NCBI GenBank assembly: GCA_008360975.2
Contig: CM039179.1
Location: 57,698,666-57,762,665 of the forward strand
From: Lichenostomus cassidix
Lineage: Eukaryota; Chordata; Aves; Passeriformes; Meliphagidae
DNA: 64,000 bases
Reading direction: 5' to 3'
The notes beneath the pieces are model-generated. The model ran no database searches, was not told where the DNA came from, and saw only the letters and a list, made by a program, of their open reading frames with translations. Of the stretch, positions 50,807 through 61,194 are shown in pieces (within the stretch, counting starts at the first letter, position 1; every line of letters begins with the position of its first letter). The position numbers and the translations under genes were made by a program.

Positions 50807-51249
50807 TGGGCTATCCCACCTGTTTTAGTTTGAAAACAAACCAGTGGCAGATGGCAAGTCAGGATTAAAATTTTATAGGAAAATTTAAAAACAAGTGCAA
50901 TAATACAAGGAAAAGCACTGACACAGTCAGATACAACCTGACACCCTGTTAGGGTGGTGGTAGCAGTCCAAATGAAGTAGTTCAGTTGAAGCAATGATCC
51001 TGTGAAGGTCTAGTCTCCAGCTGAAGGTCCAGTGGTAGCTCTTGTCCTCTGGGAACCCAGGAGACAGGGCTGACTTGGGCAGTTCCAAGGCCAGGTTACA
51101 TCCAGGTGGGAATGCTTGGCTCCTCCCTCCTGAGTGGAGCATCTCACAACAGGATGAGATAATTCCATGAGTCATGGGGTGGGTCCTTGATGGCCCATTG
51201 TCTGTTATCAGGGGTGGGATTAGCAGGACATAACAGCTAATGGCCCACA
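50807..51249 (-). mobile_element. ERVL-like LTR (third LTR family)
   Basis: The plus strand begins TGGGCTATCCC and ends TGGCCCACA. The flanks GCTGA (50802-50806) and GCTGG (51250-51254) differ by one base and may be an eroded 5 bp target duplication. The body, with accagtggcagatggcaag, acaagtgcaataatacaagg and gcttggctcctccctcc, resembles an avian ERVL-associated LTR from memory. Minus-strand frames of 70-96 codons within it are incidental. Confidence 0.65.
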
Positions 51250-51254
51250 GCTGG

Positions 51255-51796
51255 TGGTAACAGAGTACTTAAATACATCTATATCATAACCTAGGACACC
51301 ACCCCAGGCTTGTGGAGCTTTGGGACAGCATGGGATAGGCCTGCCAAGGCACAGGAGTTTCTGGGATGGGATGGGACAAGACAATACAAGTCTACCCAGG
51401 GTGGAGGCCTCATTGCTCACCTCAGTCACAATTCAGTGGGATTGTTTTTGCCATGACTCCTGAGTCCTGCCTGACAATGCAAGGGAAGCAGCACTGGGGA
51501 AAGGCCAAGAGGGAGGCTTGGGCCTGCTAGTGTCTTGCCTTCCAGAGCCACTGAGGCCCCTGCTGGAGGATGAGGACATCTGAAGGGGTGGAGAGGTGTC
51601 CTGGCCTTGGGGGAGCTGTGCAGTGTGGAGGGCTCAGGCAGGGCCTCCAGGGCTCCAGGAAAGGAAAGGTGTGAGACCAGTAAGGCCCAGGAAGAGCTGC
51701 CATTCCTGGCCCCTGGTGTCCTGTATGCTTTGTCCTGTAGAGGACAAAGGGACAGAAAGGTAGGGGATCACAAGGATTGGTGTCATGGTACAGGTC
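51255..51796. other. GC-rich filler between two LTRs
   Basis: About 540 bp, much richer in G and C than the window average, with GGG/CCC runs and many CAGG/CCTGG words. I see no LTR signals, no retroviral gene motif and no exon. Could be a piece of an unrecognised element. The 133-codon minus frame 51527-51928 runs from the neighbouring LTR into it and has no motif. Confidence 0.4.
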
Positions 51797-51802
51797 ACAG
51801 AA
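51797..51802. repeat. Left target-site duplication ACAGAA
   Basis: acagaa is repeated exactly at 52315-52320. Confidence 0.85.
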
Positions 51803-52314
51803 TTTTGTTTCTCTCTGCAGGAGGGCGGCAGGAGGTAGTGGCCTCACAAAACGAGGTCCCTGGGGCGCGTATCTCCACCAAGTCCGGGCCGGGCGGCCCC
51901 GGGGTGTGCTTAGCGTGGCATGGGTCATGAGCTACAGAAATTCTAGCAGGAAACGTAGTGAGACCAAAGAATGAACTGGACGCCATCTCTGTTCTGCTAG
52001 GGAGGTTTATTTGGAGTAGGGGGAAAGGGTTGCAGGGAAGGAGAAGGGGGAAGGGAGACAGGGCAGGTAGCAAGTGCTAGCAGCACAGAGATGGAAGACC
52101 TCTCTCTGACGCAGACACTGGCTTTTAAGGGGAAAGGAACGGGAGGGACTGTCTCCCTTAGAGCCAGTCTCAGGAGGAGGAAGGGAAAATTGACGGGGGA
52201 ACACACCAATAGGTTTTCAGGTACAGCAGAGTGTGTATTTCAAAATGAACCAATAGCATACAGAGCAGGGAAACAATGGAAGCACATGGAATCCTAAAAA
52301 CCCACATTGCTACA
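51803..52314 (-). mobile_element. Solo ERVK-type LTR (partner of 9660-10789)
   Basis: Minus-strand element TGTAGCAATG...AGAGAGAAACAAAA. The last two bases should be CA but read AA (plus TTTTG instead of TGATG in the other copy), a single-base decay of the terminus. Flanked by ACAGAA on both sides. Signals on the minus strand are CCAAT-like ATTGGTGTG, a TATA-like TTAAAAG (plus 52122-52128) and AATAAA (plus tttatt, 52006-52011), about 115 bp apart and in the order expected for U3-R. Length 512 bp. It shares long blocks with 9660-10789. No internal retroviral region adjoins it. Small open frames over it are incidental. Confidence 0.88.
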
Positions 52315-52320
52315 ACAGAA
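52315..52320. repeat. Right target-site duplication ACAGAA
   Basis: Exact repeat of 51797-51802. Confidence 0.85.
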
Positions 52321-52690
52321 TAGTCTGAGATGGAAGGGACCTGGAACAATCCAGTGTCTGGTAGACATTGGAAGGTTCTGGAAGGCTCTCCACAGTTTTG
52401 GCAGTTGCCACAGGAGTGGCTGCTGCAGTCGAAGCCTGAGCTTCCAGCCTGACACCTGTGCTCTGGTTCTTAAGGTAACTAAATCTCATCCTCTTGTTTC
52501 ATTCCTCCAGCCCACACCAGCTGTACTGGTGAGGCCAAGGTTTGACCCCAAACCAGGGACCTGAGAAGGTGGTGTGACTGCATGTGGCCAGTGCTAGCAG
52601 CTGAAGAAAGGGCTAAACAGGGAATAATGCAAAGCTTCCAAATCCTCAAGGCACTTGCTTGGAGGAGCACTTCCCATAGCGGGATTAACC
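52321..52690. other. Unassigned, possibly transposon debris
   Basis: The segment gagatggaagggacctgg near 52327 recalls the reverse complement of the CR1 tail, but the match is too short to call. The rest is moderately GC-rich with no signals I recognise. Confidence 0.3.
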
Positions 52691-52694
52691 ACAG

Positions 52695-52800
52695 TAGATG
52701 CAACGACGAGGCTGGGATCTTACTGACTAGAAATCAGCTTTGCAGGAATGACTCAGGGGTCCTGGTCAATAACAAGCTGATGGAGCAAAAAGCCAAGAAA
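52695..52800 (+). mobile_element. Possible CR1 LINE ORF2 fragment
   Basis: The plus frame ends ...SGVLVNNKLMEQKAKK, resembling the CR1 segment GVLVDNKLNMSQQC..VAKKA. Only about 100 bp can be compared, then an A10 run follows at 52803-52814. Confidence 0.5.
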
Positions 52801-52839
52801 ATTTAAAAAAAAAAGGATTGGTATTGGACTGGATTGAAC

Positions 52840-53191
52840 CTAAGGACTTTTCTTCCTTGTCTTAGCTCTGCCAGTGAGGAGGGATCCAAAAGAAACTGGG
52901 AGGGAGCACAGCTGGGACAGGTCACCTGAACTGGACAAAGGGATTTCCACACCACAGAACATCCTTCCCTGTTTATAAACTGGGGGGAGTTATCTAGAAG
53001 AATGGCCTATCTGGACTTGGGAAGCAGGGTCTGGCATCGGTCAGCAGGTGGTGAGCAATTGCATTGTGCATCACTTGATTTTCCCTTTTTATTATAATTT
53101 ACCATGATTACTTTATTTTACTTTATTTTCTATTTATGTTCTTATCTCAACATACAAATTTTACTTTGATTCTACTCTCCATTCCCCAGGG

Positions 53192-53234
<43 letters not shown>

Positions 53235-53287
53235 TGAGCTAGCAGTTGTGTAATGCTTAATTTTCAGCTGGTTTTAAAACCATGACA
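52840..53287 (+). mobile_element. ERVL-type LTR, plus strand, 5' edge unclear
   Basis: Contains gggagcacagctgggacagg, then gaactggacaaagggatttcc, a TATA box gtttataaac (52971-52980), aactgggggg, ggtggtgagcaattgcattg and a TTATCTCAACAT block. It ends ctggttttaaaaccatgaca at 53287 with terminal ACA. That order matches a common avian LTR (TguLTR5-like) from memory, and the end resembles that of the solo LTR at 31451-31873. The left end could not be located; it lies somewhere near 52825-52850. Confidence 0.72.
53190..53231 (+). repeat. (GA)n microsatellite
   Basis: About 20 GA units inside the 3' part of the LTR, just before ggggttgagc. In the family this position is a short GGGAG-type stretch, so the array probably grew in place. 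Confidence 0.92.
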
Positions 53288-54929
53288 GTGTCACACAGGG
53301 TTCAGTGGTTTAGTGGCCCACTAATTTGCAGTTCATAGGGAATTGCTTTTAGGTCTAGGTCTATGTAGGTCTGCCATCCAGGGAAAAGTAAAAAAAGGGT
53401 ACTCACGTGGATTATGACTGTTCCAGAGACTACAACAAGGCTGTAATAAGATTACATTTATAGGATAGATATAAAATATACTTACAGATATATTTTGTGT
53501 GCATTAGCCTTGAAAATTTACATTCAAATGCCATTGCTTCTCTATGTTATTGTAGAAAATTTAATGTAGGTAAGAATATATAGTTTTGAAATATACAGCT
53601 TCTGAAATATACTTTGTGTTTCAAAGAATCAATTTTTTTTTTTTAGAACTTGAAGATACTCTAGACCCAAATTGATAAATTTTTAGTATTTCTGAAAATA
53701 AGAAACTTTTCACTTTTGAACATCAAATCTGATTTCAGGTGTTTATTTTAAAATTTGTAAGTGATTTCATAAACTGTAGTCCCATTTTACTATACTTTCT
53801 ATGAAAGACCAAACAAGATCAGATGGGTTTATACCGCCTGGCATTCCAATATTATGAAAGTAGATTTGTCTGTTTGAGCATGTCAGGATTAATAGAGATC
53901 AATAGAGAATGACTCTGCTCTATATTAGTTTTACAAGCATTTAAAAAGAGCATGTTAAAACATCAAATGTTTGAAACAGCAGCAATGTGAAGACTTGACC
54001 ACAGGTGATGATGCTATAAACCTTTGTACAGTGTGCAGTAGAGGTGCCAAAGCTGATCCTCACATTTATTCAGAGGCATAAGATTTGGCATAGGAATCAA
54101 ATTTCATAGTTTAGTTGAGTAAAAAGAAAGTGTGAATTTCTGTAAGAAAAAAAAAAAAAATCTCAATACCAAGGTTAAAATACGGAAAATATTTTTTCTT
54201 TAAATGTAAATTGAGAATGAGGTTTATGTTACTTCTTTACACATAGGAAGATAGAAGAAGGTAATGAAGTTGCATCTGTACACTCACTTTTGATTATATA
54301 TTGTATTCATCATGACATTTAGAAATGTGATTTTTTGTGAACTGTGAGTACAGAGCAGCTGACTATTCAATAAAGATGCTGCATAGCATTCATACTATTT
54401 CTTTAGAAAATAAATAGTTACCATACTTTCCAAAATTTTCACAGATTTATTTCCATTAGTGTTTGCTCATTTTTAATAATAAAAACAGTTCATAATTTTT
54501 GACTGTAACAAAACGACTTACCATATTATATGCAGGACCATAGACCACATCCTAAAGACCTGTTTCCTTCTCACTAGCATGTCCAGGATCCATGTCCAGG
54601 AATTATTACAAGAACTATTAGTCTTTTTACCTCTAAGGTATATTCTGAGATTTTTTTTTTCCCATAGAGGATCATGGCCCAAAATATCATTCTTAATCCG
54701 TATATAGAGAAAAACATATATGTACAAATATATGTATATATGTGAATTCAAATATATTTAAATTCTATAAAATTTATATATTTTTTAACCACTTCATGAA
54801 AAGTGTTCTTCACTGTCACTTTGTGGTACAGGAAAAATGTCAGTCATTTATTAAATAATTGGTATTACAAACATTACATTCCACTATCTGATTTTTCCAT
54901 TTGGTTGTTACAAGGGACATCTGAATTTT
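53288..54929. other. No recognised feature
   Basis: AT-rich unique sequence with A runs (54145-54161) and AT-rich low complexity around 54710-54785. Confidence 0.5.
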
Positions 54930-55310
54930 CAGAGTTAGTGAAGATGACACTAAAGGTCCCAGAGGAAAGGGCCCTCAGTCCATCCCTCTCCTACCAGTTG
55001 GATGCCAGGGCCAACAAGAGATGAGGAGAGACTGGAAAGAGATTGCAAGTCAGCAGGAGAGCACCTGAAGAGAAGCACAAAGGAAGGAATTCCAGTCATT
55101 CCAGCCAACTGGAAGGTGCCCAGCTTGCCTTTAGGCAAACATGGGGAATAAACACGAGGAATTAGAGGTGTGTGCTTGTCTGTAGGGCTATGATCTTATT
55201 GACATCACAGAGATATGGTGGAATGATCTCCGTGACTAGAATGTTGGAATGAAAGGATACAGGTTCTTTAGGAAAGACAGAGAAGGTGAGGGGAGGGTAA
55301 TGACTCCAAA
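54930..55310 (+). mobile_element. CR1 LINE fragment, endonuclease start
   Basis: Translation in broken frames gives GNKHEELEV (from 55143), GYDLIDITEIWWNDL (about 55187-55231) and GYRFFRKDREG (about 55255-55290). These correspond to the start of the CR1 ORF2 endonuclease (family pattern GNKQEELE..., YDLIAITETWWD, GYRLFRRDRQGRRGGG). The usual TET acid is kept as TEI. Truncated after about 55310. CR1 copies normally keep the 3' end, so this piece must come from a longer copy later broken or rearranged. Confidence 0.85.
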
Positions 55311-56627
55311 CAAATTGCATCACCAGCAAATGTATTGTTGAACTTAATTATTGCTCTTTGCAAGCAGATCTTGACAAAAAACTCTCCTATTTCAATGCAC
55401 CTTCAAAAGAGCAGTGGTGTCCTAATATAATCTGAGTCAATAACCAAAGTTTCAATTTAAACTTTTTGGATATTTGCTTTTTCTAGCTGTCCTTATCACA
55501 TTCCGTAATAAAACCAGAACTCAGTGTACTGTGGATGTATGCAGATTATTAGCCTCACCTTTCCCTGGGTCATGGAGTATCAAAACACTCAAAACTAGAG
55601 GCAATTGAAACATATCTGTACGTTTACAAAGGATATACTTCTGTCTAATGGACAGGCAATAATACATTAGATTAACTCATTTTTTTTTTAATCTGATACA
55701 TTGAGCATATGCATTTGCTTATCATTTACATATAATGATCCATTTAAAACTTTTTTTTTTGCTATCTATCTTTGTAATTCAACAAAACAGTTTACTGTTA
55801 TTAGATATTATTCTGGTGGAAAAAAAAACCAGCCTCAAAAACTCCCAGATAAACACAACTCAGCATTTTCAGGATTGATTGCAGAATCACTAAGATTAGC
55901 TAGTTGACACTACAACCTCAAAAGGGAGGCACAATGAATATTAAAAAAAAATGTAATGTCAAGCCAATAGACTTTTTTTTCTCAGAATGCAAGAGCAACA
56001 ATATAATGAGTATTTAGGGAGTTTGTCCTTGACTGAATCTTTGCTTGAGTGTTTACTTGGAGTACTGTTGCATTTGGGAAACATATTTTTTTCAGTTAAT
56101 TTCTTGAGGTATCTAACAGTAAGTTAGAAAAGGAAGAAATGGACTATTCAATACAGCCTATAATTAATCTTTAGTGCTCATCTTTTCTACTGCATTCATT
56201 ATACATCATTGAGTTTGTATGCGTCATCTTGAAAAATCAGGTAGCATAAAGTAGGCACTCAAAAAATGATTGTTTTATCATGAATCACTTCATACAGACG
56301 AATGCATACATGAATGCATTTAGGATCATAATTAGAAGAATGCTTTTAACATTAAACTGGTAAGGTTCTGGAACTGCCTTTTAACAAGAGTGTTGACAGC
56401 AAGAAACCTAAAATTATCATGTGAGCACAAGTGCCATATGAGTTTAAAAGACCACTACATGCCATAGCATAAGGGATGGCACATCCTACGTATTGAGGAA
56501 CAATTTTGCAGTATAATTTAATGGCATATAAATATCAGGCATGGCAAGGTATCCTATTTTGATTCCTAGCTCAACTTCATTCCCTATACATACACCCTTC
56601 AAAAAAATCTAAGAAACTATTAGTCTT
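55311..56627. other. No recognised feature
   Basis: AT-rich unique sequence with several A or T runs of 8-9. Confidence 0.5.
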
Positions 56628-57003
56628 TGAGTTTATGTGACAAGGTTTTGGTAGCGGGGGAGTTTCAGGGGTTGCTTCTGTGTAAACATGTCAGAAGTTG
56701 CCATCATGTCTGATAGATGCAATGCAAGGAAGAGCCAAGACAGACCTACTGACATCCAAAGCTGACTCCAATGGTGATGGAGTAAAAACTGCTGTGTAAC
56801 AGAAAATGTGAGAGGACTGAAAATATGTGACAGAAACAGCCCTGCAGAACCAAAATCAGTGAAAAGAGAGGGGAAGGAACTGCTCTGGGCACTGGAGACA
56901 ATGTCCACCTGCAGCCCACGGACGACCCCTTGTCAGAGCAGGTGGATGTGCCCTGAAAGAAGTTCTGACCTACTGGAAATCCCAGACCAGAACAGGCTCC
57001 TAT
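56628..57003 (+). mobile_element. ERVL-type LTR, family A copy 4 (3' truncated)
   Basis: The plus strand starts TGAGTTTATGTGACAAGG and continues ggttttggtagcggggg. It then has gaccaaaatcagtgaaaag-type and cacctgcagcccacggacg...agagcaggtggatg blocks, the same order as the minus strand of the 40 kb copy. It stops near 57003, before the region where other copies carry AATAAA. No right terminus. The 91- and 95-codon frames across it are incidental. Confidence 0.68.
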
Positions 57004-57856
57004 TTAATGAATGGTTTGACCTATACAGCTTAATAGAAGAGCACCAGTTTGAATTCAAGAACCGGCTCACTGATCATTCAGTATCTCACTGTTAGTTTAC
57101 TGACCTCATGTTCTGATGGCTCCAGAGTGTTCTGTCTAAAACAAGTGCACCAAAACAAATGCATCAAAGGGAATGTGATTCCAAATGATGGGAATTGTTC
57201 TGTGCTGCTTGGTTTGGAAGCAAGCTATTGTCCCTGCACCTCTTTAAGCAATGTAGACTTATCAAGCAAATATTTACAGCATTGGTATGAACAAAGTTAT
57301 TCCTATACAATTTATTATACTTAGTAACTAAAAGGTATAGGGTTTCTTATACTATTGATTAAAAATGAAGTTGTTCATATGATACAATGTGATGCAGTTT
57401 CTGTGTTCCTACTTTGCTATCAATAAATACAAAGTAAAAGCATTAAAGAGTTGGAGAATTACAAAATTAAGGTTGTTTCCATTGGTTGGGAATGTTGGAA
57501 GCTAGGCAAGATCTGAGGTAAAGAATTTTCAAATAGCAATGCTATTTCTAAGAATTTTTTTTTAAACAGAGATTGCTAGTTTAGATAGTGCATATTGTTT
57601 GAAGTTCCTGCTTTTACAGAATAATGTATAATGTGAAGTTATTCACTTATACAAACTTTTCACAAATGCTTTTTAATCTCTTAGTGAATGCCTGACTTCA
57701 AACTATGGCAGGTACTCATGAAAGCATCTGTAGACAAAAGAACAAAGAAAGCAATGTACAGAATAACATTCTGTTCTTTCAGAGTAAAGCTAGAAAATAT
57801 TATTCCTCAAATGTTTAAGTCAATTTGAACTGAATTAAATCTTTTTAGTATTGTTT
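57004..57856. other. No recognised feature
   Basis: Unique sequence to the target duplication of the next LTR. Confidence 0.5.
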
Positions 57857-57862
57857 TTCTAT
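57857..57862. repeat. Left target-site duplication TTCTAT
   Basis: ttctat is repeated exactly at 58188-58193. Confidence 0.8.
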
Positions 57863-58187
57863 TGTCACTGTAATACCTGGAGAGAATGCAGCAGGCACAC
57901 ATGAATCCAGTGAGAAGCAGAGAGAGAGTTTATTGTTACAACTTCTGCTTATATGTGCTAAAATTCCATAGGTGATTGGTCAGTGGTCATCCACCTCCCG
58001 GGGTGATTGGCTGAAGTCCTACAATGCCTAATTCTAAACACTCTCTGCCTTAAACCCAAAACATATCAGGAAAACAGCAGGTGTTCAATTATTATTTACA
58101 AAATTAATCCTATTATTTTTATAGGTTGCATGGGAAAGGAGAGGTTCTCAGGGAAAAGCTTCTGCTTGCAGCTTTTCAATATCCACA
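57863..58187 (-). mobile_element. Solo ERVK-type LTR, 325 bp
   Basis: Plus-strand termini TGTCACTG and ATATCCACA give a minus-strand element TGTGGATATTG...CAGTGACA between exact 6 bp repeats TTCTAT. Promoter signals on the minus strand are two CCAATCACC boxes (plus ggtgattgg at 57971-57979 and 58002-58010), a TATA box CATATAAGC (57947-57955) and AATAAA (57929-57934), only about 20 bp after the TATA. This compact TATA-AATAAA arrangement is as in avian alpharetroviruses. No internal genes adjoin it. Confidence 0.85.
57929..58010 (-). promoter_or_regulatory. LTR promoter and poly(A) signals
   Basis: Two CCAAT boxes, a TATA box and AATAAA in correct order on the minus strand inside the solo LTR. 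Activity cannot be judged from sequence. Confidence 0.6.
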
Positions 58188-58193
58188 TTCTAT
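58188..58193. repeat. Right target-site duplication TTCTAT
   Basis: Exact repeat of 57857-57862. Confidence 0.8.
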
Positions 58194-61100
58194 CTGAACA
58201 ACTACTCCCCAAAAGTACTCCTTACAGGTTGAAGAATGGAAGGATATGAAAATATATTAATGTTTAATACTTGTGTCATGTCTGCTTCTTCTCATGAGCC
58301 AACACCTGCTCCAAATACCAGGCAAGCGAAGTAGCCTGTAGATTGTTTTAGTGTGTACTATCCAATTCTCTGTGAGTCTCTCTTTTCCTTTCCTTCTTTC
58401 GGTGAGAAGAGACAGAACAACTATTTTGTAAGTCACTGATTCTCTGTTTTCAACTGCAAAAACATAGTTATCTGTCCAGTCAGTTTGATCTAATTTCCTT
58501 GGGTTTCTGTTAGCATACTTGAGCTGGATTTTTAGTAATTGAACCTAAGCTTTGAAGCTGCCAGTCAAGTCTTGACTGACTGGCAGAGATATAAATCATA
58601 TTCGTGAATACAGATTAAGTTTTTTCAATTCTGGGATCATTTTGTGGTCATATTTAGGTGCAGTGTTTTTGCCTATTCACTCATATTTTATCACTTGAGG
58701 CTTGGCAAATTTACTGAATTTTGTACCACAACTGAAATAGGATGCTCCAGCAACTCCCGAGATATGGGAAAGAGTTTATCCTCTTCTCTTTATTTGGGTG
58801 AGTTCTTCTCTCCATTTACCTCTGTCTGGACAGATAGAATTCTGTATACCAATCATCATTTTTATTTTCTGTGTTTTGGTTTATTATATTTTTTAGCAGA
58901 AAATTATCAGGAAATTATAGAAATAAATTAGAGGTTCCGTTTTTAAATTTATCCACTATAAATTTATGTTTAACCTCATTCCAGTTCCCACAACAGACAG
59001 GATCCACTTCTGCTTTCCTTTTTGAGTTTTTGTGCCTGATGAAAACAAGATGTTTCTTGTAATTTAACTAACAATGTTTAGTCCTGGAATTTTCCCTTTC
59101 TTACTTTATTCCTTTAATTTCCAATCTAACTTGACCTTCAGGAAGGTTAACTTCCTAAGCAAGTGAGAGGATTTTCCATTTTTTCACTACCTATTTGCCA
59201 ATGCTACTTCCTAAAAGTCTTTGCATCTCTTGGATGTTTTATTTCACATTTTCCAGAGATCATGAAAACTATGAAATACCTACAAGTTTCCAGAATGAAA
59301 TTTTTAATGTACTTACATCAGGTAAGCTGGAAACATTTATTCAATTTCTAAGTACCTACTAAGGAATGCATATGGATAATTTTTTTTAAGCAAAACGTGA
59401 AACCCAAAACTTCCTTACTGGTACTTCTGCTTCTGTGGTTCTCTTCTGCTGTCTGACTCATTGTTTAAAGTGTTTATTTAGAAAACTGATGTGAAGCCTT
59501 GCCTTGTAGACACTGTCTTTGTCAGGTTTAAAAAATACCATTTTTCACATCTTTTACTTATAAACATTCAAGATTTTTCTGCACATCCTTTCATTGTTTT
59601 CAGTCTTGTTGGCTTAACAGATTGTTTGCTTTGCTTTCCAAAGTATGCCCTTTGTCAACTGGATATTTTTTTATTCCTCATTTTAATTAAAACTGGTGAA
59701 CCTTGATTACTGGCATAATTTCGTTTTATGCACCAGACTATGCCTTTCACAACTTTGACAAACCAATACCAAAATAATTTAATTTCTCATTGGTAAGGTG
59801 AGTATCTGGTGAGGAGCCAGTGTAGCTATCACGTCCAGAACATAAGCTGTTATATTTGGCTTCTTCCACTTCTAATAATTTCTTCTCAGAATTCAATAAC
59901 CATGCACATATCTCTGCATAAGAGACCTGCACCTGAAATGACCATATGTTCCAGCAATTTAATCTCTCCCTGAGCAGCCATGACAGTGAATGAAAATATG
60001 GCCTGTGTTTTGGGCCATATGCAATGAATCATGCCCTTGATGTGTCAGTGGTAGCAGTTCTGCTCTGGCTTGCTCTGCCTTTGCAAGTCTCCAGTGTATC
60101 ACATTTGTTCCCTTAGACATCATACAGAGCTTCTTCACCAGTGTTTTTGGTGTTTATACACTTCCAGAGGTGAATTTTGCTGACCTGTCCAGTTATTCAG
60201 CCTCTGGCTACAATTTTTAAGATATTTTATATTACTTTCATGTTTTCATCTGAACTGCAACATGATTTCGACTTGTATTCAAAATTTAAAAAAAAAAAGC
60301 AGCAATTCATATATTTATGAGATCATTTTACCTCTTTAAAAGATGTAACTCTTAAACTTGTTCATTAAAAAATATTTTTCAACTGAATGAAATTTATGAA
60401 TGACATATTACATGGAGTGTGAATTCTACCTTTATGAAACCTATTTTGCACACACAAAATATGCATATAAGAAGTAAACATCTGAAATATATTTGTGAAT
60501 TCTATCACAAGAAGTTAGAGGCTATTTAACTTATTACAGTGTGATCAAATATAAATACTTTGTACTGTACTGTAAATACGAATGGTTTGTACATGTAATT
60601 GTATTCTTCCATTACCTGGAATATATTTTGCATAGTTAATTTGTTATTTATCTTTTGAAGCAATTTTTTCCCCAAGGTTTAATAAAAGCTTGTCTTTCAG
60701 ATTATGATGTTCAGCACATTCTAGCCATTCAATTTTTTAGTATGCAATATGTACTGAAAGGAAACTTCAGCCCAGCCTATCTGCCTCCTTACTAATGCAT
60801 GCCAATAATTGCTAGTGACCATTAATAGCTCTGAATAATGTGGCTTTCCAAGACTGTTAATCATTTTTCATTGATATTCACTCCTTTGTCTCAATTTTTG
60901 CATTCAACACATCACAAGTTGAAGTCAAATATTACCACATTCCAAAAAAGGCAGTCAGTTATGATCTGTTTTCCTAAGTCTTTCTATTAAAACTGGTTGG
61001 TGAGCCCTCACAAGGTCATCTGCAGAACAGCAATGCCACGGCTGCTTAAAAACAACACAGAATTTCACAATTTCTTTCTAAGCACATGACTGGAAGGGGT

Positions 61101-61194
61101 CATTTTGATGTCTTCAAAAGGAAATAGAAGGCATAAAGCAAACACAGCATGTGGATAGTTGTATAAAGCCCCTCAGTTCGTGCCTATACAGTGG
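58194..61194. other. Gene-free stretch
   Basis: AT-rich unique sequence with a hairpin at 58558-58586. The interval 60690-60900 is less repetitive and rich in ATTA/TAAT words. Open frames are below 100 codons. Confidence 0.5.
58558..58586. repeat. Hairpin with two alternative stems
   Basis: CTGCCAGTCA and TGACTGGCAG pair perfectly (10 bp). Nested inside, CAGTCAAG and CTTGACTG also pair (8 bp) around one T. The two folds exclude each other in part. Confidence 0.75.

Noticed and set aside
51781..51802. TGTCATGG at 51781 as the LTR end
   Set aside because: The exact ACAGAA flanks place the end at 51803, and the shared sequence with the 9.66 kb copy begins there.
51527..51928. 133-codon minus-strand frame, possible retroviral internal gene
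   Set aside because: It begins inside the LTR, crosses its end and target duplication, and has no retroviral motif.
52354..53287. GTGTC at 52354-52358 and 53288-53292 as a target duplication for a 929 bp LTR
   Set aside because: The implied 5' end TGGTAG does not resemble other starts of this LTR type and the element would have to contain a CR1 scrap. A 5 bp match in this span is plausible by chance.
57869..58226. Alternative LTR ends TGTAA...TTACA
   Set aside because: The outer ends are inverted repeats, but their flanks (gtcac and ggttg) do not match, whereas 57863-58187 has exact 6 bp flanks.
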